Positions 47,554 through 57,400 of a DNA stretch of 64,000 nt are shown in pieces; positions within the stretch are counted from its first letter, which is position 1, and the number at the start of each line of letters is the position of its first letter. The position numbers and the translations under genes were made by a program. This DNA is from Pseudomonas sp. FP1742 (GTDB taxonomy: Bacteria > Pseudomonadota > Gammaproteobacteria > Pseudomonadales > Pseudomonadaceae). The stretch is taken from positions 124,001 through 188,000 of the forward strand of contig NZ_CP117460.1 of NCBI RefSeq assembly GCF_030687145.1, given 5' to 3'. A model generated the notes under the pieces. It was not told the DNA's origin. It did not search any database and saw nothing but the letters and a program-made list of their open reading frames with translations.

Positions 47554-47644
47554 TGTGGGAGCGGGCTTGCTCGCGAAGGGGGCGTGTCAGTCAATATGGT
47601 TGTCGACTGACACGCCCCCTTCGCGAGCAAGCCCGCTCCCACAA
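47554..47644. repeat. REP pair forming a long hairpin between convergent genes
   Basis: The arms tgtgggagcgggcttgctcg and cgagcaagcccgctcccaca extend inward through gggggcgtgtcagtc / gactgacacgccccc. Almost the whole 91-bp element can fold as one stem. It lies between the GNAT gene and the convergent DUF6916 gene and probably terminates both. Confidence 0.88.
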
Positions 47645-47649
47645 AGTTC

Positions 47650-47961
47650 TCAGTTGAAGGCGATGTAGAAATAACCCACGTCGGGATCCCGCCCCATGGT
47701 CGGTACTCGCGAAACGAAAATATTTTCCACCTGGCCCAGTTCCGGCAACTCCAGCGCACACAAGCCATCGACAAAGTCGGTGGGTTGCAGGCTGTTGAGC
47801 TCGACGCTGAAGGGCATGCGCTCGCTTTTGGGCATCTGTGAATGGGGTGTTTCTTTCAGGGTGTCGATATGGATCGGTAATTCACTGCCATCGGGCAGCC
47901 GCAGCGTCCCGGTCTTGCCCAGCAGTGCTTGAAAATGGTGGCTTTGAACCTGTTGCAGCAT
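47650..47961 (-). CDS. DUF6916-type small protein
   Basis: This is a 103-residue protein of beta-rich character (F-Q-A-L-L-G-K-T-G-T-L-R-L), with the conserved ending G-Y-F-Y-I-A-F-N. It resembles small DUF6916 proteins, which I know to occur next to tail-collar genes. There is no signal peptide. It lies downstream of and in line with the tail-collar gene and is likely co-transcribed with it. A chaperone-like or accessory role for that protein is plausible but unproven. Confidence 0.75.
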   Translation of the reverse strand: MLQQVQSHHFQALLGKTGTLRLPDGSELPIHIDTLKETPHSQMPKSERMPFSVELNSLQPTDFVDGLCALELPELGQVENIFVSRVPTMGRDPDVGYFYIAFN

Positions 47962-48017
47962 GGCATCCCTCCATCAAGCAAAAGTGGCCGGGGGGTGTGC
48001 ATCCCCCGGCCAGCCCA

Positions 48018-48605
48018 TCAGTTACGCGAAGGGAACAATCCGTTCAGGGCGATGCTGAAGTTGAGCACCAGGAACGGGTTCATCACCGTCATGGGTAAAC
48101 CATTGCCGGCGGACGAGATTTCCCCCGTCACCGTGCTGGTTACACCCTTGAGCGGCACGGCCGCGGCACCTTGCTGATCGGAGTAGATGCTCGCCGAGCC
48201 GGGCCCGCCACCCGAGGCGCCGATGTACGAATTGGTCGCGGTCGGGTTGGTGACCGGGTTGCTCGCCGGGCTGGCCAGTTGCAGGGTGGTGGTGGCCGTG
48301 AGCCCGGACAGGGCGTGGGTGTGGTTGGGCAGGTTATTGATGGTCGCGGTGACGTTCTCGGTCCCGGAGACTTCGCCGATGACGCGCGGGGTCAGGCCCA
48401 GGCCATTGCCCTGGGCAATCGGCATGCGGCCCTGCAGGTTGGGCAGCATGAAATTGGTGGTGCCATTGCCTCCATAGTAGGTTCCCAGCAGTGAGAACAG
48501 CGCTTGGTATTGCGAGATCGCCAGCGTCTGGCCGTAGCACAGGGCCCAGCCGTTGGGGGCGAAGTTAAAGGCGAAAGGTTGGATAGTGCCCATGAAGACT
48601 TCCAT
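48018..48605 (-). CDS. Phage tail-collar domain protein (MdpB / microcystin-dependent-protein type)
   Basis: This is a 195-residue tail-collar protein. The N-terminal F-M-G-T-I-Q-P-F-A-F-N-F-A-P-N-G-W-A-L-C segment and F-M-L-P-N-L-Q-G-R-M-P-I form the collar fold, followed by P-N-H-T-H and a low-complexity Thr/Ser/Gly tail. Homologues outside phages are often annotated MdpB. No other phage gene lies nearby, so this is not a prophage. It has no Sec signal, and its placement beside the M50/HlyD operon suggests it may be an exported, fibre-forming cargo. GAGGAA precedes the ATG. Confidence 0.85.
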   Translation of the reverse strand: MEVFMGTIQPFAFNFAPNGWALCYGQTLAISQYQALFSLLGTYYGGNGTTNFMLPNLQGRMPIAQGNGLGLTPRVIGEVSGTENVTATINNLPNHTHALSGLTATTTLQLASPASNPVTNPTATNSYIGASGGGPGSASIYSDQQGAAAVPLKGVTSTVTGEISSAGNGLPMTVMNPFLVLNFSIALNGLFPSRN

Positions 48606-48851
48606 AGTTCCTCATCCCTCAGGTTAGTGTCTGATATGTCACATTGCAGGCCCGGTTATCCGGGCGGATCGCAGTGATCAGCCGACTCCGTTCATCTCCG
48701 TGGCTGGGTCACGCCACGCCAAAGCGTAGACGCTGATCGGAATGATTGCCGGACGTCGTCCGTCGTAAAGCCAGCATCGACGACGGGCCTGAGCCTGTCC
48801 TACAGTGCTTGAGAAACTTCGCAATTCATTGGGTGGTGGCAAGGGGAGGCA

Positions 48852-50423
48852 ATGGAGGCGCGTAGAGAAACACCGCTGGGTGACACTCAGGATCCGCACG
48901 CGACACCGGGCTCGTGGGCGGCTGCCCGCCGCTTGCTGCGATGGGCACGGGAGCACTGGCTGCTGCCGATCCTGGCATTGGCTGCGCTGGTGCGTTTTTA
49001 CGACCTGACGGCGGCGGCGATCTGGGGTGACGAAGGGTCCAGCCTGTTGCTGAGCCAGTACTCCCTGGCCGGGATCTGGGAACACGCAGCCCATGATGTG
49101 CATCCGCCGCTATATTTCATGCTGCTGCATGGCTGGATGGAGCTGTTCGGCGACGGCATTTTTTCGATTCGTTGCCTGAGCGCGCTGCCGGGGATTGCCA
49201 CGGTCGGGCTCGGTGTCTGGCTGGTGGACCTGCTCGCGACCCGCCGCGCCGCGTTGCTGGCCGGGGTTCTGCTGGCGCTGTTGCCGACGGCGGTGCGGTA
49301 TAGCCAGGAAGTGCGGATGTATTCGCTGTTGGGGATGTGGCTGATCGGTGCCACGATCGCCCTGGTGTACTGGATAAAACGGCCACAACGCACGCGCTAT
49401 CTGGTGATCTACACCCTGCTGATGACAGTTGCGTTCTACACCCATTACTTCACCGCGCTGTGCGTGCTGTGTCACTGGTTGTATCTGGGCCTGATCCGTG
49501 TGCAACCAGGGTATCGGCTGCGGCACATTCAGCGCTCGGGCTGGTGGTTGGCCAATGTGGCGATTGTGCTGTTGTACCTGCCGTGGGTGCCCAGCCTGAT
49601 CGATCTGATCCAGCACTTGGATCTGCTCAAGGCCAATGGTGATGTGGGGTGGGAGCCCCCCGTCATGCTCGACTCATTGCCGTCGATGATCTGGTCGCTT
49701 CTGATCCAGGACGATGGCGAGAACCTGCCCACGCTGATTTTTATCGCGCTGCCATTGGCATTGGTGGCCCTGGCGGGCGTGGCGCTGGCCCGCGACCGCA
49801 GTGTGTTCCGTGGCAGTGCGCTGGCGGTGATCTACACCGCGGTCCCGTTATTGCTGGTGTTTGCGGTGTCGTTCATCTCGCCGGTGTTCATCGAGCGTTA
49901 CCTGACCGCTTACGCCTTGGGTCTGCCGATGGTTGTCGCGCTGGCCGTCGATCGCTTGTACGCAGACTTCAAGGTCGTGGCGCTGGCCGTGCTGCTGCTG
50001 TTTGCCGGTGTCGAGCTGGTGGGGGTGAAGAACAATGCCACGGTGGATACTGAGGATCAGATCAGCGTCATGGTCAACCACGTGAACCAGCACTTCATGC
50101 CCGGTGACCGAATCGTCACCAGCGACATGCTCTGGTACCTGAGTTACGTCTATTACAACCAGACCAGCACCAAACCGATGCTGTACACGCCACCATTGGC
50201 CGATGGCCGGTCGAGCCGGCCGAACGCCTACGGTTTCGGTACGCTGGTGACCAATGACATCTACCTGGATAGCCTCGGCACCTTGCCCAAAGGCACTGGT
50301 CGGGTATGGCTGGTCGGTAGCATCGAGGGGGCGGACGAGTTCGCTCCATTGCCCGCGGGCTGGCGACGCGTCGACGAAGCCCGGGGGGGAGGCGCCGTGG
50401 CACGCTTGTATGTGCTGAAGTAA
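48852..50423 (+). CDS. GT39/ArnT-like membrane glycosyltransferase
   Basis: This 523-residue polytopic GT-C glycosyltransferase has about 11 helices. The first periplasmic loop carries the catalytic acidic motif (I-W-G-D-E-G-S-S) and a later V-H-P-P-L-Y-F segment typical of the family. Such enzymes use polyprenyl-phosphate sugars at the periplasmic face. It is divergent from the tail-collar gene and precedes the sulfotransferase and adhesin genes, so an exported protein of this locus is a candidate acceptor. Lipid or polysaccharide acceptors are equally possible. AAGGGGAGG lies just before the ATG. Confidence 0.87.
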   Translation: MEARRETPLGDTQDPHATPGSWAAARRLLRWAREHWLLPILALAALVRFYDLTAAAIWGDEGSSLLLSQYSLAGIWEHAAHDVHPPLYFMLLHGWMELFGDGIFSIRCLSALPGIATVGLGVWLVDLLATRRAALLAGVLLALLPTAVRYSQEVRMYSLLGMWLIGATIALVYWIKRPQRTRYLVIYTLLMTVAFYTHYFTALCVLCHWLYLGLIRVQPGYRLRHIQRSGWWLANVAIVLLYLPWVPSLIDLIQHLDLLKANGDVGWEPPVMLDSLPSMIWSLLIQDDGENLPTLIFIALPLALVALAGVALARDRSVFRGSALAVIYTAVPLLLVFAVSFISPVFIERYLTAYALGLPMVVALAVDRLYADFKVVALAVLLLFAGVELVGVKNNATVDTEDQISVMVNHVNQHFMPGDRIVTSDMLWYLSYVYYNQTSTKPMLYTPPLADGRSSRPNAYGFGTLVTNDIYLDSLGTLPKGTGRVWLVGSIEGADEFAPLPAGWRRVDEARGGGAVARLYVLK

Positions 50424-50574
50424 TTCGTGGTTGCAGGGCTTAAACGATTCAACTTTTAAACAGTTATATAAATTGCGTTTTCCAGTCGATTTAGCTCCGA
50501 TTTGATATCAAAACACCACTAGCTGTAAGGCCATTCATGGTCTACGCTCCGTCGTACAAAGGACTGAATGACGG

Positions 50575-51420
50575 GTGAATGGATTGCAGCAATTCCACTT
50601 TATCTCCGGCTTGCCGCGCTCGGGCTCGACCCTGCTTTCTGCGATTCTTTTGCAGAATCCGCGTTTTCATGCCGGCATGACCAGCCCCGTGGGCGCACTC
50701 TTTTCCGGCGTTCTGGAGCAATGCAGCGCCGGCAGCGAATTCGGTGCGGTGATCGACACCGCTATGCGTCGCCGCCTGTTGCGTGGCCTGTTCGATTCTT
50801 ACTATGCCGACAAGGCCGACAAACCGGTGGTGTTCGACACCAACCGCTTGTGGAGTTCGCGCCTGCCGGCGATCAGCGATCTGTTCCCTCAAGCCAAGAT
50901 CATTGCCTGTGTGCGCAATGTCGCCTGGGTCATGGACAGCATCGAGCGCCTGTACCGCGCCAATCCCTTTGAAAACACCAAGTTGTTCGGCGATGCAGTC
51001 GAACGCAACACGGTCTACAGCCGCTGCGAAACCCTGGCCCAACGCAATCGGTTGGTGGGTTTTTCCTGGGCCGCCCTCAAGGAAGCCTATTACGGCGAAC
51101 ACGCCGACTCACTGCTGATCATCGATTATGACCTGCTGAGCCAGGCGCCAGAGCGGGTGATGCGGCTGGTCTACGACTTCATTGGTGAACCCTGGTTCGA
51201 ACATGATTTCGATCATTTGGCCTACGACGCGCCGGAATTCGACCAGGCCCTTGGCCTCTCGGGGCTGCACAAGGTGAAGGCCAAGGTCCAATTGCAGTCC
51301 AGGCGCACGATCCTGCCGCCGGATTTGTTCAAGCAATACGCCGAGTTGTCCTTTTGGCTCGATGGTTCAGCCAGCGCCGCCAATGTCATTCGTATGAAAG
51401 CCGACGCCGCGATCAGTTGA
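50575..51420 (+). CDS. Sulfotransferase (P-loop, PAPS-dependent), first copy
   Basis: This 281-residue cytoplasmic sulfotransferase has the 5'-phosphosulfate loop G-L-P-R-S-G-S-T-L-L at residues 12-21 and a 3'-phosphate-binding region around C-V-R-N-V-A-W-V-M-D-S. The start is a GTG, 11 nt after AAAGGA; an overlapping ATG frame at 50568 is spurious. It is located immediately before the giant DUF4347 adhesin gene, and its stop lies inside an intrinsic terminator. Protein, lipid or glycan acceptors are all possible; context favours the adhesin. The AT-rich 50424-50574 gap should hold its promoter. Confidence 0.87.
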   Translation: MNGLQQFHFISGLPRSGSTLLSAILLQNPRFHAGMTSPVGALFSGVLEQCSAGSEFGAVIDTAMRRRLLRGLFDSYYADKADKPVVFDTNRLWSSRLPAISDLFPQAKIIACVRNVAWVMDSIERLYRANPFENTKLFGDAVERNTVYSRCETLAQRNRLVGFSWAALKEAYYGEHADSLLIIDYDLLSQAPERVMRLVYDFIGEPWFEHDFDHLAYDAPEFDQALGLSGLHKVKAKVQLQSRRTILPPDLFKQYAELSFWLDGSASAANVIRMKADAAIS

Positions 51421-51432
51421 TCGCGGCGTTTT
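51405..51432 (+). terminator. Intrinsic terminator overlapping the sulfotransferase stop
   Basis: An 11-bp perfect stem (CGCCGCGATCA / TGATCGCGGCG) with a minimal loop is followed by TTTTC. It spans the stop codon and lies only 38 nt before the adhesin start, so adhesin expression depends on read-through or a very short promoter region. Confidence 0.8.
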
Positions 51433-51469
51433 CATTGATCTGTCAAAAGTTCGAGTCCGGGTGAGCAGC

Positions 51470-54400
51470 ATGTGGTGGAGCAAAGGCAAGTCGCGGGTTA
51501 CCGAAGGCGCACGAGCGCTGGCCTCGCCAATGATCATGTCATTGGAGCCCCGCATGCTGTTCGACGGCGCGGTAGCCGCCACGGTGGCCGATACCGCCCA
51601 GGCTGACACCCATGCCACGGCCGACGCGGTCAAGGCACCGACCGCCGATCAGCCGGTCGCCAGCAAGGACACCCACGGCCAGGCCGATGCCACGCCAACC
51701 CCGACACCTGTCGCGGTGCCGGGGCAAAGCGTGGTGTTCGTCGATTCGCGGGTCAAGGACGCCGACAGCCTGCTTAAAGGCGTCGCGCCTGGCACTCAGG
51801 TGGTTCAGCTGGACGCGAGCAAGGACGGCTTGCAGCAGATTGCCGACTACCTCGATACCCATCAAGGCATCAGTTCGGTGCAGATCATCGCCCACGGCAA
51901 CGCAGGCGATCTGTGGCTGGGTAACAGTTATCTGTCGGCCGATAACGTCGCGGCCCGCAGCGCCGTGCTGGCGGAAATCGGCAAGGACATGAACGTCGGC
52001 GGCGACATCATGATCTACGGCTGCTACACCGCCGAAGGTGAGCGTGGTTTGAGTTTCGTCGACTCGCTGGCGCAACTGACCGGCCGTGATATCGCCGCTT
52101 CCAGCAACCGCACCGGGGTCGGTGGCGACTGGAATCTGGAAATTGCCACCGGCAACATCGAAAGCGCCAACGTGCTCTCGACCACGGCCATGAGCGAGTA
52201 TCAGTGGGGCCTGGCCACCTGGACTGCCACCAACAACGCCAACACGGGCGTCGGCTCGTTGCGTGCCGCCCTCGCCTCGGCGCAGAACGGCGATATCGTC
52301 ACCTTCAGCGGCAGCATGACGGTGCAGTTGACCTCCGAACTGTTGATCAACAAGAACGTCACCGTTGATGGCGACTTGAACAACGATGGCGCGGCGGATG
52401 TGATTCTCGATGGTCAGTACCAGACCCGAGTGATTGAAGTGAGCTCAGGCAGTATCGTCACGCTCGATGGCCTGGTGATCACCCGTGGCCTGGTGTCGGG
52501 CAATGGCGGCAACGGCGGCTACGGTGCCACGGGCGCGATGGCCGGGGGGATTTTCAACGCCGGGGTTCTGACCCTGAACAACGTTACCGTGACCTCCAAC
52601 GGGGCTTCCGGTGGTGGCGGTGGCGGCGGTGTCACGGGCGCTTTTTACGGCGGTGGCGGCGGTGGCGGCGGCGGTTTGGGCGGCCAGGGCGGCGGGCACG
52701 GCGGTTCGGCAGGGCCGGGCACCGGCACATTGGGCGGCCAGGCGGGCAGCGGCGGTGTCGGTGGTTATGGCGGCGGTTATGACGCCACCCACATGGGCGG
52801 TCGCGGTGGTTCCACCACTGGCGGTGCTGGCGGGGTGGGCGTTTCCTATTACAGCAACGGCGGTAACGGTGCGACGGCCACCAATGGCACGATTTCCATT
52901 GGCGGTGGCGGCGGCGGGGCCGGTTGGGACAAGGTAGGTGGCGCCGGCGGCAACGCTGTGGGCGGGATCTACAACGCCAGCAGCGGCACCATAACCGTCA
53001 TCGGCACGTCGACCATCAGCAACAACATCGGCGCCGGTGGCGGCGGTGGCGGTGGTGGCGGCCAAGGCAGCAATGCCAGTAATGGCGGCATTGGCGGTCG
53101 GGGCGTCGGTGCGATCTGGAACAAAGGCACGCTGCTGATCACGGCCGCCAACTTCGCGGCCCTGGCCGGTAATGCCGCAGCCAGTGGTGCAGGCGGTACC
53201 GCGCAGGGCGGAGGTTCAACCGGCACCTCGCCGACCTCCTTCTCGACTATCTACAACGACGGCGGTGTACTCAACACCGCGTATTCGCCACCGCCGACTG
53301 CGACCATTGTGGTCGCTGATACCACGCTGAGCATCGGCGAAACGTCCTTGGTGACGATCACGTTCTCCGAGGCCGTGACCGGTTTCACCAACGCGGACTT
53401 GACCATCGCCAACGGCACCTTGACGGCGGTAACCAGCGGCGATGGCGGCATCACCTGGACGGCAACGTTCACCCCGTCCGCCAGTATTTCCGATACGACC
53501 AACGTCATCACCCTGGACAACACCGGCGTGATAAACGGCCTGGGCACCGCCGGCGTCGGCACCACCAACTCCAATAACTACACGGTCGACACCGTACGCC
53601 CGACGGCCAGCATCGTGTTTGCCGACACGGCCCTCAAGGTGGGTGAAACCTCGCTGGTGACCATCACCTTCAACGAAGCGGTCACCGGCCTCACCAACGC
53701 CGACCTGACCATTGCCAACGGTACACTCACTGCGGTGAGCAGCAGTGACGGCGGCCTTACCTGGACGGGGACCTTCACCCCGACCGCCAGCATCACCGAC
53801 GCGACCAACCTGGTCACCCTGGACAACACCGGGGTCAGCGACCTGGCGGGCAACGCCGGGAGCGGCACCACTGATTCGAACAACTACGCCATCGACACGG
53901 TGCGCCCGACCGCGACCCTGGTGGTGGCCGATACCAGCCTGAGTGTTGGTGAAACCTCGCTGGTGACCATCACGTTCAGCGAAGCGGTCAGCGGCTTCAC
54001 CAATGCCGATCTGTCGATTGCCAACGGTACGCTCACGGCGGTGAGCAGCAGCGATGGCGGCATCACCTGGACCGCGACCTTCACGCCTTCGGCCAGCGTC
54101 AATGACACGACCAACCTGATCACCCTGAACAACACCGGGATCAGCGATCTGGCGGGCAACACCGGGAGCGGCACCACCGATTCGAACAACTATGCGATCG
54201 ATACGCTCCGTCCGACCGCGACCATCGTGGTGGCGGACAATGCGCTGAAAATCGGCGAAACCTCACTGGTGACGATCACCTTCAGCGAAGCGGTGAGCGG
54301 TCTCACCAACGCCGACCTGACGATTGCCAACGGTACGCTCACGGCGGTGAGCAGCAGTGACGGCGGCATCACCTGGACGGCGACCTTTACCCCGACCGCC

Positions 54401-57400
54401 AGCATCAGCGACACAACTAACCTGATCACCCTGGACAACACCGGGGTCATCGATGCTGTCGGCAATGCCGGCAGCGGCACGACCGACTCCAACAACTATG
54501 CGATCGACATGGTGCGCCCGACGGCCACCATCGTGGTGGCGGACAATGCGCTGAAAATCGGCGAAACCTCGCTGGTGACCATCACCTTCAACGAAGCGGT
54601 CACCGGCCTCACCAACGCCGACCTGACCATCGCCAACGGTACGCTTACCTCGGTAAGCAGCAGCGACGGCGGCATCACCTGGACCGCGACGTTTACTCCT
54701 TCGGCGAGCATCAACGACACCACCAACCTGATCACCCTGGACAACACTGGGATCAGCGACCTGGCGGGCAACGCCGGCAGCGGCACCACCGACTCCAACA
54801 ACTACGCCATCGACACGGTGCGCCCGACCGCCACGATTGTGGTGGCCGATACAACGCTGACCGCGGGTGAAACCTCGCTGGTGACCATTACGTTCAGCGA
54901 AGCGGTCAGCGGTTTCACCAACGCCGACCTGACTATCGCCAACGGTACGCTGAGCGCGGTGAGCAGCAGCGACGGCGGTGTCACCTGGACGGCGACCTTC
55001 ACGCCTTCGGCGGGCATCAACGACACCACCAACCTGATCACCCTGAACAACACCGGGGTCAGTGATCTGGCGGGCAACACCGGCAGCGGCACCACCAATT
55101 CGAACAACTACGCCATCGACACCGCCCCGCCGACCGCGACCATCGTGGTAGCCGACAACGCTCTGAAAATCGGTGAAACCTCACTGGTGACCATCACCTT
55201 CGATCAGGCGGTAACCGGTTTCACCAACGCCGACCTGAGCATCGCCAACGGTACGCTGAGCGCGGTGAGCAGCAGTGACGGCGGCATTACCTGGACGGCG
55301 ACGTTCACCCCGACTGCCAGCATCACCGACGCGACCAACCTGATCACCCTGGACAACTCTGGCGTGCAGGCGGCCGCCAGCGGTAACGTGGGCACTGGCA
55401 CGACCGACTCCAACAACTATGCCATCGACACCGTGCGCCCGACGGCCACCATCGTGGTCGCGGATTCGGCGCTGAGAATCGGCGAAACCTCGCTGGTGAC
55501 CATCACCTTCAGCGAAGCGGTGAGCGGTTTCACCAATGCGGACCTGACCATCGCCAACGGTACGCTCACTGCGGTGAGCAGCAGCGACGGCGGCATCACC
55601 TGGACCGCGACCTTCACCCCGACCGCCAGCATCAACGACACCACCAACCTGATCACCCTGAACAACACCGGGATCAGCGACCTGGCGGGCAACGCCGGCA
55701 GCGGCACCACCGATTCCAATAACTACGCCATCGACACCGTGCGTCCGACGGCCACCATCGTGGTCGCGGATACGACGCTGACCGCAGGCGAAACCTCGCT
55801 GGTGACCATTACCTTCAGCGAAGCGGTGAGCGGTTTCACCAACGCCGACCTGACGATTGCCAACGGTACGCTCACGGCGGTGAGCAGCAGTGACGGCGGC
55901 ATCACCTGGACCGCGACCTTCACCCCGACCGTCGGCGTGAATGACTCGAGCAACGTCATCACCCTGAACAACACCGGGGTCAGTGATCTGGCGGGCAACA
56001 CCGGCAGCGGCACCACCAACTCCGGCAACTACACCATCGATACGGTGCTGCCGACGGCGACCATCGTGGTGGCCGACAATGCGCTGAAAATCGGTGAAAC
56101 CTCACTGGTGACGATCACCTTCAGCGAAGCGGTGACCGGGTTCACCAACGCCGACCTGACCATCGCCAACGGCACGCTGAGCGCGGTGAGCAGCAGCGAC
56201 GGCGGCATCACCTGGACGGCCACGTTCACCCCGACCACCAGCATCACCGACGCGACCAACCTGATCACCCTGGACAACACCGGCGTGCAGGCGGCTGCCT
56301 CCGGTAACGTGGGCAGCGGCACCACCGATTCGAACAACTACGCCATCGATACCGTGCGCCCGACGGCCACCATCGTGGTCGCGGACTCGGCGCTGGCGGT
56401 GGGTCAGACTTCGGTAGTGACCATCACCTTCTCCGAGGCGGTGACCGGCTTCAGCCTCGCCGACCTGACGGTGAGCAACGGTACCCTGAGCAGTCTGAGC
56501 ACCAGCGATAACATCACCTACACCGCAACCCTGACACCGGCGGCGAGCATCACCGATGCGACCAATCTGATTACTCTGGACAACACCGGGGTGACCGATG
56601 GGGCCGGCAATACTGGAAGCGGCACCACCGACTCCAACAATTACGCCGTCGACAGCCAACGCCCGACGGCCACCATCGTCCTGGCGGACGCCGCCCTGAG
56701 TGCCGGAGAAACATCGTTGGTGACGATCACCTTCTCCGAGGCGGTGACCGGTTTCACCAATGCCGACCTGACCATCGCCAACGGTACGCTCACGGCAGTG
56801 AGCAGCAGCGATGGCGGCATCACCTGGACCGCGACCTTCACCCCAACCGCCGGCGTGAATGACACGAGCAACGTCATCACCCTGAACAATACCGGTGTGA
56901 CCGATGTGGCCGGCAACACCGGCAGCGGCACCACCAACTCGGGCAACTACACCATCGATACGGTGCTGCCAACGGCCACCATCGTGGTGGCCGACAACGC
57001 GCTGAAAATCGGTGAAACGTCGCTGGTGACCATTACCTTCAGTGAAGCGGTGACCGGTTTCACCAATGCCGACCTGACCATCGCCAACGGTACGCTCACG
57101 GCAGTGAGCAGCAGCGATGGCGGCATCACTTGGACGGCCACGTTCACCCCGACCGCCAGCAACACCGACGCGACCAACCTGATCACCCTGGACAACACCG
57201 GCGTGCAGGCGGCCGCCTCCGGTAACGTGGGCAGCGGCACCACCGATTCCAACAACTACGCCATCGACACCGTGCGCCCGACGGCTACCATCGTGGTCGC
57301 GGACACGGCGCTGCAAATCGGCGAAACCTCGCTGGTGACCATCACCTTCAGCGAAGCGGTGAGCGGTTTCACCAACGCCGACCTGACCATCGCCAACGGT

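Noticed and set aside
48018..48605. Prophage remnant suggested by the tail-collar protein
   Set aside because: No integrase, capsid, terminase or other tail genes are nearby, and DUF6916/collar genes have a non-phage neighbourhood here.
50568..50972. 134-codon ATG-started frame overlapping the first sulfotransferase gene
   Set aside because: The overlapping GTG frame encodes a clear sulfotransferase P-loop from its first residues; the other frame has no recognisable features.
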